Origin: Diploptera punctata
Taxonomy: Eukaryota > Arthropoda > Insecta > Blattodea > Blaberidae
NCBI GenBank assembly: GCA_030220185.1
Contig: JASPKZ010007546.1
Span: forward strand, 639,501-703,500
Direction: 5' to 3'
Length of the DNA: 64,000 bases
This document shows, in pieces, positions 63,601 to 64,000 of this stretch. The notes beneath the pieces were generated by a model that was not told the DNA's origin, made no database searches, and worked only from the letters and a program-made list of their open reading frames with translations. The position numbers were made by a program, and so were the translations under genes. Every line of letters begins with the position of its first letter. The first letter of the stretch is position 1.

Positions 63601-64000
63601 AAATTATATATTAAGTTTGCCATAGTTCAATCCTATGTTAGCGATATTTGCATCCGTTTTTGTGAATATCGTAAAATACTGAAATGAGACATGGTATGAA
63701 ATAAATTTACACCAATCTTTTTTTATGTTGAAAAACAATAAATTTATTGTGTGTCTTCATTTACATTGTAAAACTTTATTTTGTTCTACATATTCACTTA
63801 TTAACATACAATACTTTATTCCGTGGTAGTAATTAATTCATATCTGAAAGTAAAACTTAACAATGTAGATGAAGTGAATGCAAATGCGAGACGAAGTACC
63901 CAGGGCAAAATCCGACGAAACAAGCCTACAAATAAATTAATTGTCATGATTATGTCATGCATAAGTTTGGTTTATTTCAGGCGTATTCTACTGATAATTG
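63601..64000. other. No gene seen
   Basis: AT-rich, beyond the 5' truncation point of the LINE-P; no further endonuclease sequence was recognised. Confidence 0.45.

Overview
The window looks like AT-rich, intergenic or intronic insect chromosomal DNA that consists almost entirely of transposable elements in various stages of decay. I find no convincing host exon, rRNA gene, functional tRNA gene or CRISPR array. The metazoan (insect) assignment rests on the element set: RTE-like and jockey/CR1-like LINEs, a Penelope-like GIY-YIG fragment, a PIF/Harbinger MITE with a MADF-like remnant, and several tRNA-headed SINE families. A large polyneopteran-type genome (cockroach or termite kind) is my guess, but the species cannot be fixed by reading alone.

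Family names used below are local labels. LINE-R: RTE-like, APE endonuclease plus RT, tail made of GTAA-like repeats. LINE-J: jockey/CR1-like, (ATT)n tail preceded by a conserved stem-loop. LINE-P: a diverse group of APE-type LINEs with GSEAW-type C-termini and (GAT)n or (GAA)n tails. SINE-A and SINE-B share a tRNA-like head but have different 3' tails. SINE-C and SINE-H are tRNA-like cassettes in inverted repeats. SINE-D, E, F and G are other tRNA-headed SINEs. MITE-1 is a foldback element with a 95-nt terminal hairpin. Element X has internal subrepeats and a CTAGCTAA-like end.

Layout. 0-10 kb: LINE-P tail, a SINE-A split by a 779-bp GC-rich tandem-repeat insert with a 14-bp target duplication, MITE-1, a LINE-J, decayed LINE-P pieces, and head-to-head SINEs. 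10-17 kb: palindromic SINE-C pair, Element X, SINE-B in a TA tract, LINE-J ends, and a long minus-strand LINE-P. 17.4-20.5 kb: the best preserved element, a LINE-R whose roughly 983-codon frame has only one stop and one frameshift. 20.5-30 kb: SINE heads, a 5'-truncated LINE with 15-bp target duplication, a full MITE-1, a foldable tRNA-like cassette, SINE-E, SINE-B, and a Harbinger MITE sitting in the centre of an older palindromic element. 30-46 kb: LINE-R relics on both strands, nested Element X, MITE-in-LINE and SINE-in-SINE insertions, and a LINE-P with a long RT frame. 46-57 kb: four more MITE-1 copies, SINE-D pairs, Element X, and a LINE-R split by a 569-bp SINE-H complex containing a 142-bp-arm palindrome. 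57-64 kb: a decayed gag-like ORF with zinc knuckles and no RT after it, preceded by a promoter-like block that overlaps the end of a Penelope GIY-YIG fragment, then a large LINE-P split by another LINE with a 15-bp target duplication.

The genes do not form an operon or pathway. They are autonomous retroelement ORFs (endonuclease, RT, gag) and the non-autonomous sequences that probably depend on them. The most informative content is the nesting order, the target-site duplications, the conserved RNA-like hairpins at LINE ends, and the tRNA-like palindromes.
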